Notes under the pieces: model-generated
Told to the model about the DNA's origin: nothing
Seen by the model: the letters and a program-made list of their open reading frames with translations, nothing else
Databases searched by the model: none
Part shown: piece by piece, positions 17,160 through 26,172 of the stretch
How positions within the stretch are numbered: the first letter of the stretch is position 1
Layout of the letters: every line of letters begins with the position of its first letter
Position numbers and translations under genes: made by a program
Assembly (NCBI RefSeq): GCF_001418085.1
Contig: NZ_LIQH01000036.1
Location: 62,001 to 126,000, forward strand
Direction of reading: 5' to 3'
Source of the DNA: Lacinutrix algicola
GTDB lineage: Bacteria; Bacteroidota; Bacteroidia; Flavobacteriales; Flavobacteriaceae
Length of the DNA: 64,000 bases

Positions 17160-18312
17160 CGCTCAAATAGAAATACAGCTTATTGCGAGTTTAGTGGCCA
17201 TTGCCTGCGCTATTCCTGGTACATTTTTGGTGTTACGTAAAATGGCGATGATAAGCGATGCTATAAGTCATTCGATACTTCCGGGTATTGTTATTGGTTT
17301 TTTTATAACACAAGATCTTAATTCGCCTTTATTAATTTTATTTGCTGCTTTTACTGGTATTATTACAGTTGTTTTGGTAGAGTATATTCAAAAAACAGGA
17401 TTGGTTAAAGAAGATACTGCTATTGGTTTAGTGTTTCCTGCACTGTTTAGTATTGGTGTTATTTTAATTGCCAAAAATGCCAATGATGTGCATTTAGATG
17501 TTGATGCAGTGCTTTTGGGAGAATTGGCTTTTGCACCTTTTGATAGGTTATTAATTTCTGGAGTAGATGTTGGACCAAAAGCGTTATGGATTATTGGTGT
17601 TATTTTGTGTATTACGGTTGCGCTTCTTATTGCTTTTTTTAAGGAATTAAAAGTAAGTACGTTTGATGCTGGTTTAGCTGCTTCTTTAGGGTTTTCTCCT
17701 GCAATTATTCATTATGGGCTTATGAGTGTAGCTTCGGTGACAACTGTTGGTGCTTTTGATGCCGTAGGTGCTATTTTAGTAGTCGCTCTTATGATTGCAC
17801 CTGCTGCTGCTGCCTATTTGTTAACTACCGATTTAAAGAAGATGTTAGGGCTCGCTATCACTTTTGGCGTTATGAGTGCTATTTCTGGTTATTGGTTTGC
17901 GCATTGGTTAGACGCTTCTATTGCTGGTTCTATTACTACTATGTTAGGTTTATTGTTTTTGCTCGTGTATTTGTTTGCACCAAGTAAAGGTATAATTGCT
18001 GTTATGTATCGCGAAAAGCAACAACGTACTGAGGTGTCTTTATTAACGTTTTTACTGCATTTAAAAAACCATAATGAGTTAGAAGAAAGACATGTTAATC
18101 ATTTACGAGAACATATTAATTGGCAAAAAGTACGTGCCAAAACTGTTTTGGAATTAGCACTTAAGAATAATATGATTGTTGTGGATAAAAATATTGTTTC
18201 ACTTACCAAAAAAGGTGATACGTTTACCTCTAAAGCGATTGATTATATTATTACCAATGAAGATACCCAGATTGAAGACATGAAAGATGACTTCTTTTTG
18301 TTTAGAGGTTAA
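17152..18312 (+). CDS. Metal ABC transporter permease 2 with C-terminal winged-helix-like tail
   Basis: 386 residues from MNNAQIEIQ; the ATG overlaps the end of permease 1 by 8 bp, and the earlier in-frame start lies well inside that gene. ABC-3 permease core with SDAISHSILPGIVIGFF and VALMIAPAAAAYLLTTD. As in permease 1, a soluble tail of about 95 residues follows (VSLLTFLLHLKNHNELEE, then NMIVVDKNIVSLTKKGD) with winged-helix character. The two permeases probably form a heterodimer, as in Tro/Mts-like manganese importers. Last gene of the operon. Confidence 0.9.
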   Translation: MNNAQIEIQLIASLVAIACAIPGTFLVLRKMAMISDAISHSILPGIVIGFFITQDLNSPLLILFAAFTGIITVVLVEYIQKTGLVKEDTAIGLVFPALFSIGVILIAKNANDVHLDVDAVLLGELAFAPFDRLLISGVDVGPKALWIIGVILCITVALLIAFFKELKVSTFDAGLAASLGFSPAIIHYGLMSVASVTTVGAFDAVGAILVVALMIAPAAAAYLLTTDLKKMLGLAITFGVMSAISGYWFAHWLDASIAGSITTMLGLLFLLVYLFAPSKGIIAVMYREKQQRTEVSLLTFLLHLKNHNELEERHVNHLREHINWQKVRAKTVLELALKNNMIVVDKNIVSLTKKGDTFTSKAIDYIITNEDTQIEDMKDDFFLFRG

Positions 18313-18333
18313 TTAATGCTTTTACAAATAAAA

Positions 18334-18359
18334 AACCAGCTACAAAATTGTAACTGGTT
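18334..18359 (+). terminator. Likely terminator of the metal uptake operon
   Basis: AACCAGCTACAA and TTGTAACTGGTT form a 12-bp stem with one mismatch 21 bp after the last permease. The following T tract is weak. Confidence 0.55.
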
Positions 18360-18385
18360 CTAATTTATATTTACTGTCCTTGGTC

Positions 18386-18465
18386 TGCGTTAGCGATTGA
18401 AGCATTGTTGAAGCTCCTCGCAGAGAGCGACTGCGGAAAGCGCGACCTTTAGGTAACGCCCAAAT
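18386..18465. repeat. Dispersed intergenic repeat, family A (inverted copy)
   Basis: Its reverse complement reads TTTGGGCGTTACCTAAAGGT, then a GCTCTCTGCGAGGAGC hairpin, then CAATCGCTAACGCA. It is almost identical over about 80 bp to 50665-50744 and shares both ends with 9945-10030. Confidence 0.8.
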
Positions 18466-18517
18466 TATTTTTATTTATCCGAATAAATACTGTATTACTG
18501 CGACTGTAAATTGCTTA

Positions 18518-19942
18518 CTAAATTTCCGTAACTCTTAATGTGTTTACCATTCCTTTTTCTTGAATTGGCATGGCTGCAAGACTAATAAGCATGTCTCCTT
18601 TTTCAAGGTAGCCCATGTCTTGAGCTAATTTATTTACATCTTCTATCGTTTCGTCTGTACTTACAAACTTATCGTAATAGAATGCTGTAACTCCCCAAAG
18701 TAGGTTAAGTTGCGTTAAAATTCGCCTGTTAGATGTGAATACTAATATATGAGATTTTGGTCTCCAAGCCGAAATTTGAAAGGCTGTATAACCACTATTT
18801 GTTAGTGTTGATATGGCTTTTGCATTGATATCGTTTGCCATATGCGCTGCATGATAACAAATAGATTTCGTGATGTAACGTTTTGTACGAATATGTGGAG
18901 GCTCTCCGGGTACGTTAATTAAATCACTATTTTCAACGCTGCGAATAATGTTTGCCATTTGCTTAATAACTTGTACTGGGTATTTACCAACACTTGTTTC
19001 TCCAGATAACATTACTGCATCAGCACCATCCATTACAGAGTTTGCAACATCGTTAACTTCTGCACGCGTTGGCGTAAGGCTATCGATCATTGTTTCCATC
19101 ATTTGTGTAGCAATAATTACTGGTATTCTTGCTTTTTTAGCACGTAATACTAATTGCTTTTGTACTAATGGTACTTCCTCTGCTGGAATTTCTACTCCTA
19201 AATCTCCACGAGCTACCATTAGACCATCGCAATAAGCAACAATTTTATCGATGTTTGCAACACCTTCTGGTTTTTCAATTTTAGCAATAATTGGAATTTT
19301 ATGTTCACTATGCTTTTTAATAAGCTCTTGTAGTATCATTAAATCTTCGGCATGACGCACGAATGATAATGCTAACCAATCTACTTTTAATTCGCAAGCA
19401 AATTTAGCATCTTCAATATCCTTTTCTGTTAGAGCAGGTTGAGAGATGTTTGTGTTTGGAAGGTTTACACCTTTTTTAGACCGTAATGGACCACCTTGTA
19501 TAACTTTAGCCTTTACTTCTGATACTTTATCTGAAGAAATAACTTCGAAAATTAATTTTCCATCGTCTAAAAGAATACGTTCTCCTGCTTTTGCATCTTG
19601 AGGAAACTTGTCGTAAGTCATGTAAACACGTTCTTTCGTGCCTTCAAAACGTTCTCCAGTTGCGAAAATAATTTCATCTCCTGGTTGTACGTATACTTCG
19701 CCTTTCATTACACCAACGCGTAATTTAGGACCTTGTAAATCTGCTAAAATAGAAGCGTTGTAACCAAATTCATCATTAAGTTCACGTATCATTTGTACGC
19801 GTTCTTTTACATCATCATAATCTGCATGCGAGAAGTTTATTCTAAAAACGTTAGCACCTTCGTCTAACATACCTTTTAAAACTTCTTTGCTACTTGTCGC
19901 AGGACCTAAGGTCGCTACTATTTTGGTTTTCTTTCTTAACAT
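18518..19942 (-). CDS. pyk: Pyruvate kinase
   Basis: 474 residues, normal length. The catalytic barrel shows RINFSHADYDD, LADLQGPKLRVG, KIEKPEGVANIDKI (catalytic Lys), ARGDLGVEIP (metal-binding Glu/Asp region), TQMMETM and MLSGETSVGKYP. The C-terminal allosteric domain follows. It converts phosphoenolpyruvate and ADP to pyruvate and ATP at the end of glycolysis. Its start directly abuts the stop of the IPExxxVDY gene (1-base overlap), consistent with co-transcription. Confidence 0.98.
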   Translation of the reverse strand: MLRKKTKIVATLGPATSSKEVLKGMLDEGANVFRINFSHADYDDVKERVQMIRELNDEFGYNASILADLQGPKLRVGVMKGEVYVQPGDEIIFATGERFEGTKERVYMTYDKFPQDAKAGERILLDDGKLIFEVISSDKVSEVKAKVIQGGPLRSKKGVNLPNTNISQPALTEKDIEDAKFACELKVDWLALSFVRHAEDLMILQELIKKHSEHKIPIIAKIEKPEGVANIDKIVAYCDGLMVARGDLGVEIPAEEVPLVQKQLVLRAKKARIPVIIATQMMETMIDSLTPTRAEVNDVANSVMDGADAVMLSGETSVGKYPVQVIKQMANIIRSVENSDLINVPGEPPHIRTKRYITKSICYHAAHMANDINAKAISTLTNSGYTAFQISAWRPKSHILVFTSNRRILTQLNLLWGVTAFYYDKFVSTDETIEDVNKLAQDMGYLEKGDMLISLAAMPIQEKGMVNTLRVTEI

Positions 19943-20430
19943 TAGTTGAATATTAGTTGATCTTTAGATTTTAAGCTTTCAGGAGTTATACTGTAAGCTG
20001 TAATAACTTGATCTATTTTTAGTATTTTTTCTAAAATGAGTTTTTCTTTTTTAGAATTAAACTCATTATTAATCTTTAACAAGTAATTGGCCTTGCTAAA
20101 CTCTGGCACCAAATGGTGTGTTTTTGTTACAGTTGGATTAAAACTAAATAGTGAATCGGTATTGTTATCCGTTTGGCTTGTAGTTACTTTACAAGTGTTA
20201 GATACTAAATTCCAAGTTTTAAATTGTGTATCGTCCTGCCATTCAAAAATAGAAAAAGCTGTTTTATTATTGTTGTTATCGATATCATTGTCTTGCCTTA
20301 CTAGCTTCAATTCTAAAGCTTTATTAAGTAAGTAAGCTAAGCGATAATCTTCAATAGTGCAATGAATACCAATAAGCGAGAAGTCTTCCTCTTCTAAAAA
20401 ATCATCTAAAACGAGTTTTTTAATTGCCAT
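19942..20430 (-). CDS. IPExxxVDY family protein
   Basis: 162 residues. It is recognised by its N-terminus (KLVLDDFLEEEDFSLIGIHC, then EDYRLAYLLNKALELKL) and by its fixed position between rnc and pyk in Flavobacteriia. The C-terminal family motif is divergent here (ITPESLKSKDQLIF instead of IPExxxVDY), though the preceding KLILEKILKIDQVITAYSI region is typical. A small cytoplasmic protein of unknown function; the locus link to glycolysis and RNA processing is conserved but unexplained. Confidence 0.8.
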   Translation of the reverse strand: MAIKKLVLDDFLEEEDFSLIGIHCTIEDYRLAYLLNKALELKLVRQDNDIDNNNNKTAFSIFEWQDDTQFKTWNLVSNTCKVTTSQTDNNTDSLFSFNPTVTKTHHLVPEFSKANYLLKINNEFNSKKEKLILEKILKIDQVITAYSITPESLKSKDQLIFN

Positions 20431-20581
20431 ATTGATACTAATTTTTTCTTTGACAGAAATGTAAATATAGTATTTAAAATGGTTTGAAGTGGCTAATTTT
20501 AGTGAATCTTAACAAGAACATAACACGAAAACGTTATAGTTCACTTTTAATTTATTTTGAAGTAAGAAAAGTAACAATAAC

Positions 20582-21325
20582 TTATGAAAAAGCTTTCGAA
20601 ATTTGATTTTGAAACACAAAAAAAGCGCGTTTTGATGCTTTTTCTTCTGCTTTCTTTTTAGAAGTTGCTCTACCTTTTGATACTATTTTATCGTCTATAG
20701 ATAGTTTTACAGAAAAATGACGAATATTATCGTTGCCAGTATCTTCGTAAACATTATAATCGAACGTCTTTTTTTCTTTTTGGCACCATTCAATCAATAA
20801 TGATTTATAACTAATAACCTTTCCTTCAAGCTGCTCTATATCTACAAAAGGTGTAATAACACGTTTGTAAATAAATTTCTCACAAGCTTTATAGTTACCA
20901 TCTAAATAAATAGCACCTACTAAGGATTCGAATAAATTACCATGAATATTATCACCAAACTGCCCTTTTGGAATTTTACTTTCTACTAATTTGATAAGTT
21001 TTAAGTCACGACCAAGCTCATTTAAATGTTCTCTACTTACAATTTTAGAGCGCATTTTTGTTAGATAACCTTCGTCACCACTAGGCACTTCAATATACAA
21101 GTGATGCGCTATTACAGAACTTAGCATAGCATCGCCTAAAAACTCCAAGCGTTCATAATTTATAATATGACCATTCTCGTTTTTAATATTCATAGAACGA
21201 TGTGTAAACGCTGTTTTAAAGTGTTTAATCGTTTTAGGTTTGTAGCCTATAATCTCTGAAATGGTTGTAAAGAATTCTCCTTTTTCTTTTTTAGATTTTG
21301 AGAATATGTTTCGAATTCTTTTCAT
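20582..21325 (-). CDS. rnc: Ribonuclease III
   Basis: 247 residues. The RNase III signature YERLEFLGDAMLSSVIA (residues about 58-74) carries the catalytic Glu and Asp, with the second acidic pair in NLFESLVGAIYLDGNYKA. A C-terminal double-stranded RNA-binding domain ends with GRATSKKKAEEKASKRAF. It cleaves double-stranded RNA in rRNA and mRNA processing. It begins 7 bp after fabF, so it belongs to the acpP-fabF-rnc operon. Confidence 0.97.
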   Translation of the reverse strand: MKRIRNIFSKSKKEKGEFFTTISEIIGYKPKTIKHFKTAFTHRSMNIKNENGHIINYERLEFLGDAMLSSVIAHHLYIEVPSGDEGYLTKMRSKIVSREHLNELGRDLKLIKLVESKIPKGQFGDNIHGNLFESLVGAIYLDGNYKACEKFIYKRVITPFVDIEQLEGKVISYKSLLIEWCQKEKKTFDYNVYEDTGNDNIRHFSVKLSIDDKIVSKGRATSKKKAEEKASKRAFFVFQNQISKAFS

Positions 21326-21332
21326 TAAAGCT

Positions 21333-22583
21333 TTAATCTAACTTTTTAAATAATACACAAGCATTATGTCCGCCAAAACCAAAGGTGTTACTCATCGCGA
21401 CTTTAATTTCGCGTTTCTGAGGATGGTTAAGCGTTAAGTTTAAACTAGGATCTATTCTTTCGTCAACAACTGTATGGTTAATTGTTGGAGGCACGATACC
21501 ATGTTCCATTGCTAAAATAGATGCAATAGACTCAATAGCACCAGCTGCACCTAATAAGTGACCAGTCATTGATTTTGTAGAATTTATATTGATGTTTTTA
21601 GCGTGATCACCAAAAACTTCAGTAATAGCTTTAAGTTCTGCAACATCACCAAGCGGTGTAGATGTTCCATGTGTATTAATGTGGTCTACATCTTCAGGTT
21701 TTAAACCAGCGTTTTCTAAACAGTTTTTCATAACTGCAATAACACCTATTCCTTCTGGATGTGGAGCTGTCATGTGGTAAGCATCACTAGACATACCGCC
21801 ACCTAATACTTCAGCGTAAATTTTTGCGCCTCTTGCTTTTGCATGTTCGTATTCTTCAAGAATAATTGCTCCAGCACCTTCACCTAAAACAAAACCATCT
21901 CTAGTTCCATCAAAAGGTCTTGAAGCTGTTTCTGGGCTTTCATTTCTTGTTGATAATGCATGCATAGCATTAAATCCGCCCATTCCTGCAATAGTTACAG
22001 CGGCTTCACTACCACCTGTAACAATAACATCGCAATGTCCTAAACGAATATAATTTAAAGCATCTATCATTGCGTTAGCAGATGATGCGCAAGCAGATAC
22101 AGTTGTGTAGTTAGGTCCCATAAATCCATTTTTAATAGATATGTTTCCTGGTGCAATATCTGCAATCATTTTTGGGATAAAGAAAGGATTAAATCTTGGT
22201 GTACCATCTCCAGCGGCAAAGTTTAATACTTCGTTCTGGAACGTTTCCAATCCTCCAATTCCTGCTCCCCAAATAACACCAACTCTTAATTTGTTGATGG
22301 TATCTAAATTTAGGTTTGAGTCCGCAATAGCCTCATCAGATGCGACCATTGCGTACTGCGTAAACCTGTCCATTTTTCGCGCCTCTTTTCTATCTAGAAA
22401 ATCGGTTGCGACAAAGTTTTTTAACTCACAAGCGAATTTTGTTTTAAACTTTTCAGTATCAAAATACGTTATAGGCGCAGCACCACTTTTACCTTTAAGT
22501 AGGGCATCCCAATATTCATCTTTGGTGTTTCCAATAGGTGTAAGTGCTCCTAGACCCGTAACTACAACTCGCTTTAGTTCCAT
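21333..22583 (-). CDS. fabF: 3-oxoacyl-ACP synthase II (FabF)
   Basis: 416 residues. The Cys-His-His triad is seen: Cys in TTVSACASSANAM, His in DHINTHGTSTPLGD, and His in STKSMTGHLLGAAGAIE; the C-terminal NTFGFGGHNACVLF is typical of KAS II. It condenses malonyl-ACP with acyl-ACP during fatty-acid elongation. It starts 12 bp after acpP and lies 7 bp upstream of rnc, the usual flavobacterial operon. Confidence 0.98.
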   Translation of the reverse strand: MELKRVVVTGLGALTPIGNTKDEYWDALLKGKSGAAPITYFDTEKFKTKFACELKNFVATDFLDRKEARKMDRFTQYAMVASDEAIADSNLNLDTINKLRVGVIWGAGIGGLETFQNEVLNFAAGDGTPRFNPFFIPKMIADIAPGNISIKNGFMGPNYTTVSACASSANAMIDALNYIRLGHCDVIVTGGSEAAVTIAGMGGFNAMHALSTRNESPETASRPFDGTRDGFVLGEGAGAIILEEYEHAKARGAKIYAEVLGGGMSSDAYHMTAPHPEGIGVIAVMKNCLENAGLKPEDVDHINTHGTSTPLGDVAELKAITEVFGDHAKNININSTKSMTGHLLGAAGAIESIASILAMEHGIVPPTINHTVVDERIDPSLNLTLNHPQKREIKVAMSNTFGFGGHNACVLFKKLD

Positions 22584-22595
22584 AAATATTAGTGC

Positions 22596-22829
22596 TTATT
22601 TTGCAGCTTCAATGTATGATACAGCTTGACCAACTGTTGCTATGTTCTCTGCTTGATCGTCTGGAATTTGGATATCGAATTCTTTTTCGAATTCCATAAT
22701 TAATTCAACTGTGTCTAATGAATCTGCTCCTAGGTCGTTCGTGAAGCTAGCTTCAGTTACAACTTCGTTTTCATCAACACCTAATTTGTCTACGATTATC
22801 GCTTTTACTCTTGATGCAATGTCTGACAT
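22596..22829 (-). CDS. acpP: Acyl carrier protein
   Basis: 77 residues. The phosphopantetheine attachment Ser is in [19 protein letters not shown], and the overall acidic four-helix ACP pattern is intact ([20 protein letters not shown]). It carries acyl intermediates for FabF, encoded next. First gene of the operon. Confidence 0.98.
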   Translation of the reverse strand: MSDIASRVKAIIVDKLGVDENEVVTEASFTNDLGADSLDTVELIMEFEKEFDIQIPDDQAENIATVGQAVSYIEAAK

Positions 22830-22860
22830 AATTTTAATTTTTTTAGTTTTAATTAAGAGG

Positions 22861-22868
22861 CAAAAATA
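22861..22868 (-). promoter_or_regulatory. -7 promoter box of the acpP operon
   Basis: On the minus strand TATTTTTG, an exact TAnnTTTG match, lies 32 bp before the acpP start. The -33 element at the ideal distance is poor. Confidence 0.45.
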
Positions 22869-23010
22869 AAAAACTTTATTTTAAAACCGATCTTTCTATT
22901 AAAAAAGACTCCGAAAGTTAATAATTTATTTCGAGGAATTTCTGTTTTAGCCCGTAATTGTTAATAATTATTCTTTTTTTGTTTGAAGATTTAACATTGA
23001 ATTCTAGAAA

Positions 23011-23586
23011 ATGAAACGTGTAGTAATTTTTGCGTCCGGAAGCGGAAGTAATGCTGAAAATTTAATAAGGTTTTTTCAAAATAGCGACAATGCGTCTGTT
23101 ATTCAAGTATTAACTAACAATCCGCGTGCCAAAGTTTTGGACCGCTGTAAAAAACTGAAAGTTAGCGCCTTATCTTTTAATAAAATAGCCTTTAGTGAAA
23201 CCGAAGATGTGCTTAATATCCTAAAGTCTGCTAATCCAGACCTAATAGTTCTTGCGGGTTTTCTTTGGAAATTCCCAGAGAAGATCTTAAGACATTTTCC
23301 TAATAAAGTAATAAATGTACATCCAGCTTTGCTTCCAAAATTTGGAGGAAAAGGCATGTATGGAATGCATGTTCATGAAGCCGTTGTTCGAGAAAAAGAA
23401 ATTGAAACGGGCATAACAATTCATTACGTAAATGAACATTATGATGAAGGTGCAATCATTTTTCAAGCAAAATGTAAGGTTTTAACTACGGATAATGCGG
23501 AGGATATCGCTAATAAGATTCATGAATTGGAAATGAAACATTTTCCTGAGGTTGTAAATAGTTTATTAATTTCAGAAAATAAATAA
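23011..23586 (+). CDS. purN: Phosphoribosylglycinamide formyltransferase (PurN)
   Basis: 191 residues. N-terminal VIFASGSGSNAENLIRFF binds the phosphoribosyl substrate. The formyl transfer region has NVHPALLPKFGGKGMYG and HVHEAVVREKEIETGITIHY with the catalytic Asn/His, and HYDEGAIIFQ supplies the Asp. It catalyses the third step of purine synthesis with 10-formyl-tetrahydrofolate. It is monocistronic or shares a transcript with the RNase H gene 28 bp downstream. Confidence 0.96.
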   Translation: MKRVVIFASGSGSNAENLIRFFQNSDNASVIQVLTNNPRAKVLDRCKKLKVSALSFNKIAFSETEDVLNILKSANPDLIVLAGFLWKFPEKILRHFPNKVINVHPALLPKFGGKGMYGMHVHEAVVREKEIETGITIHYVNEHYDEGAIIFQAKCKVLTTDNAEDIANKIHELEMKHFPEVVNSLLISENK

Positions 23587-23614
23587 GATTTCCATTTTCA
23601 CGGAAACGTAAGAG

Positions 23615-24253
23615 ATGAGTAAAAAGAAAAAATATTATACCGTTTGGAAAGGACATAAAACTGGCGTTTTTAAATCCTGGAAAGATTGTAAAGTGCAAAT
23701 TAAAAATTACGATGGTGCACAATACAAATCTTTTGCTACTGAAGATGCTGCTAATGAAGCTTTAAATGGAAACTATTTCGATTTTATAGGAAAAAACAAA
23801 AGTTTTAAGACAGAATTGTCTGCAGAGCAACTAAAAAAAATAGGTAAGCCTAATTATAATTCTATTGCTGTAGATGCTGCTTCAAGTGGAAATCCAGGAA
23901 TTATGGAATACCGTGGTGTCGACACAAAATCTAAAAAACAACTCTTTATTCAGGGTCCTTTTGCGCAAGGCACAAATAATATTGGTGAGTTTTTAGCTTT
24001 GGTTCATGGTTTAAGTTTTCTTAAAAAACACGATAGTGATCGTATTTTATATACAGATTCTAGAACAGCTATGAGCTGGGTGCGTAAAAAAACATGCAAT
24101 TCTAAATTGCAGCGTACTGCGAAAAATAAACCTGTTTACGATCTCGTTGATAGAGCTGTGATTTGGCTAAAAGAGAATGAATATAAAACTACCATTGTAA
24201 AATGGGAAACTAAAGCTTGGGGAGAAATACCTGCAGATTTTGGGAGAAAGTAG
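23615..24253 (+). CDS. Viroplasmin-domain ribonuclease H
   Basis: 212 residues. The N-terminal roughly 50 residues (YYTVWKGHKTGVFKSW, then YKSFATEDAANEAL) form the caulimovirus-viroplasmin/RNase H1 hybrid-binding domain. The C-terminal RNase H fold has the acidic residues in SIAVDAASSGNPG, TNNIGEFLALVHGL and ILYTDSRTAMSW. The usual final acidic residue is less clear (WGEIPADFGRK). It removes RNA from RNA:DNA hybrids. This two-domain RNase HI form is common in Bacteroidetes. It is convergent with the LytTR regulator, with 1 bp between stops. Confidence 0.9.
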   Translation: MSKKKKYYTVWKGHKTGVFKSWKDCKVQIKNYDGAQYKSFATEDAANEALNGNYFDFIGKNKSFKTELSAEQLKKIGKPNYNSIAVDAASSGNPGIMEYRGVDTKSKKQLFIQGPFAQGTNNIGEFLALVHGLSFLKKHDSDRILYTDSRTAMSWVRKKTCNSKLQRTAKNKPVYDLVDRAVIWLKENEYKTTIVKWETKAWGEIPADFGRK

Positions 24254-24254
24254 T

Positions 24255-24995
24255 TTAGTTAAGCCAAATTTTAAAGTCTTTTGCTCTTTCTCTACTCACT
24301 ATAATTATAGTTTCGTTGTAGTTTTTTAATTCAATTTTAAATCTACTGTTTGTGTGCGTAGTTACATTCTCTATCGATTCCTTGTTGATAATAAACTTTC
24401 TATTGACTTTAAAAAACTGATTGCTATTTAATTTTGTTTCTAAGCTAGAAAGCGCATCGTTTATTATATAATTAGAATTCTCGCTCCTTAAGTAAGTGGT
24501 ATTGTCTTCACTGTAAAAGCAATCAATAGTTTTAGTTTTTAATATTTTAATTTTCTTTCCTATTCTTACAGCAAATTCTGTTTTGTAAACCTGAAGGTTT
24601 TCGTTTTCAATAACCTCTTTTAAAGTCATTAATTCTTTTTCGTTTTTATAGAATGTATTAGCTTTTATTATTGACTTTTCAAGTTCATTTTTATTAATAG
24701 GTTTTAATAAATAGGAAATACTATTGTAATCGAAAGCTTTTATACTGTATTCGCTAAATGCTGTTGTAAAAACAATTGGACTCGTAATTTTAACCTGTTT
24801 AAAAATTTCAAAACATAAACCATCAGCTAAATGAATATCTAGAAACAATATATCTGGATGTTTATTATTTTGAAACCATTGTATTGCAGATTTTACCGAA
24901 ACTAAACTAGCCACAATTTCATAATTAAAAGTATTTAGCATGCGTTCAAGTCTTCTGCTTGAAGCTAATTCATCTTCTATAATTACTACTTTCAT
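24255..24995 (-). CDS. LytTR-family response regulator
   Basis: 246 residues. The N-terminal receiver domain has VVIIEDELASSRRLERML (acidic pocket), the phospho-acceptor Asp in PDILFLDIHLADG (about residue 56), and the switch residues TTAFSEY and YLLKPI with the conserved Lys. The C-terminal LytTR DNA-binding domain includes RIGKKIKILKTKTIDCFYSE and FFKVNRKFIINKESI. It overlaps the kinase gene by 1 base and is the output of that kinase. Target genes cannot be read from the window. Confidence 0.95.
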   Translation of the reverse strand: MKVVIIEDELASSRRLERMLNTFNYEIVASLVSVKSAIQWFQNNKHPDILFLDIHLADGLCFEIFKQVKITSPIVFTTAFSEYSIKAFDYNSISYLLKPINKNELEKSIIKANTFYKNEKELMTLKEVIENENLQVYKTEFAVRIGKKIKILKTKTIDCFYSEDNTTYLRSENSNYIINDALSSLETKLNSNQFFKVNRKFIINKESIENVTTHTNSRFKIELKNYNETIIIVSRERAKDFKIWLN

Positions 24996-26110
24996 TACGC
25001 TTCTGGTTTTAATAATGGTAATTTTATTGTGAATTGATTATCGGTTTTAATAATAATCACTTTTTCATCTGTAAAGTAAGCGTATCTGTTTTTAATGTTT
25101 TCTAATCCTGTAGGTTTGGAGGTTTCAATTGATATTTTTGGATGTAAAGTATTTGAAACTGTTAGAAAATTTTTTTCGATAAACAGCGTTATGGTTACTA
25201 GTTTTTCCTCACTTAGTTCGTTATGTTTTACAACATTTTCGAACACTTGTTGTAAAGCCATTGGTAGCATATAATACGATTTGGTTTCTTTTACATTAGA
25301 ATTGAATATTAAAGCATTTTCGAAACGTACTTTTAACAACGCAATGTATTTGTTTGCAAAAGCTAGTTCGTCTTTTAAAGTTACTAAATCTTGAGTCTCT
25401 TGGTCCAAAAAATAACGATACACTTTAGATAAGTCTTCTGAGAATTTCACTGCTTTTTCTTGGTCTTCTTCAATTAAGCCTGTTAAAACACTAATATTAT
25501 TAAATAGAAAATGCGGACTTATTTGCGATTTTAACTGTTGATATTTTAATGAAGCTTCAACACCTATTTGTTTAAGGACTTGTTTCTCTTGTTTGTTGAT
25601 TAGATAGATGAAATAGGTGTGAATTGAAACAGTAATAACTAAAGGAAAAGGAATAGAAAGGGCTACAGAAAGTAGAAAACTTGTTTCAAAAATTCTAAAT
25701 CCTAGAAATACAGTTGGAAATAAAATCAGATTTGCAAAATATACTATTACTATAGCTATAATTTTTTTTGACTTAAAAAAACCTTTATAAACGTAAAAAA
25801 AGGAGAAACAAGTAATTGAAGAAGTTATAAGATAAAAAAATATTGTTTTTGTTAATTGTCCATCTGCATATTTCGGCGGATTATTAGACATTAAAGGAAT
25901 GCCAATAAGTATAAATATTGTTACAAGAATGATAATAATTAGGATTATTACAGAGCTAATACTTAGCTTTTTAATTTTCTTCGATTTTGTTTCGCTTTTA
26001 CCTATATAAATAATCAAAATATTTAATAAAAGCATAATTACAGATCCTACAGCGTTATTTAAAGCAAGACCTGCTGCTCCATGATAAGAAGTTTTGTCAT
26101 AAGGTATCAT
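24995..26110 (-). CDS. LytS/YehU-type membrane sensor histidine kinase
   Basis: 371 residues from the only in-frame ATG. Five hydrophobic helices occupy roughly residues 1-170, followed by the His_kinase domain with the phospho-acceptor in SQISPHFLFNNISVLTGLI and an ATPase lid region (MALQQVFENVVKHNELSE, then TGLENIKNRY). The frame is open for 28 codons before the ATG and encodes another membrane-helix-like stretch (HFLIPTLICFATVYLIIRF), with no standard start codon there. The N-terminus may therefore be incomplete because of a frameshift relative to the small ORF upstream. It phosphorylates the LytTR regulator, whose gene overlaps by 1 base. Confidence 0.9.
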   Translation of the reverse strand: MIPYDKTSYHGAAGLALNNAVGSVIMLLLNILIIYIGKSETKSKKIKKLSISSVIILIIIILVTIFILIGIPLMSNNPPKYADGQLTKTIFFYLITSSITCFSFFYVYKGFFKSKKIIAIVIVYFANLILFPTVFLGFRIFETSFLLSVALSIPFPLVITVSIHTYFIYLINKQEKQVLKQIGVEASLKYQQLKSQISPHFLFNNISVLTGLIEEDQEKAVKFSEDLSKVYRYFLDQETQDLVTLKDELAFANKYIALLKVRFENALIFNSNVKETKSYYMLPMALQQVFENVVKHNELSEEKLVTITLFIEKNFLTVSNTLHPKISIETSKPTGLENIKNRYAYFTDEKVIIIKTDNQFTIKLPLLKPEA

Positions 26111-26172
26111 ACTAAATCGTATTATTAAATAAACAGTTGCAAAACAAATTAATGTAGGAATTAAAAAATGTT

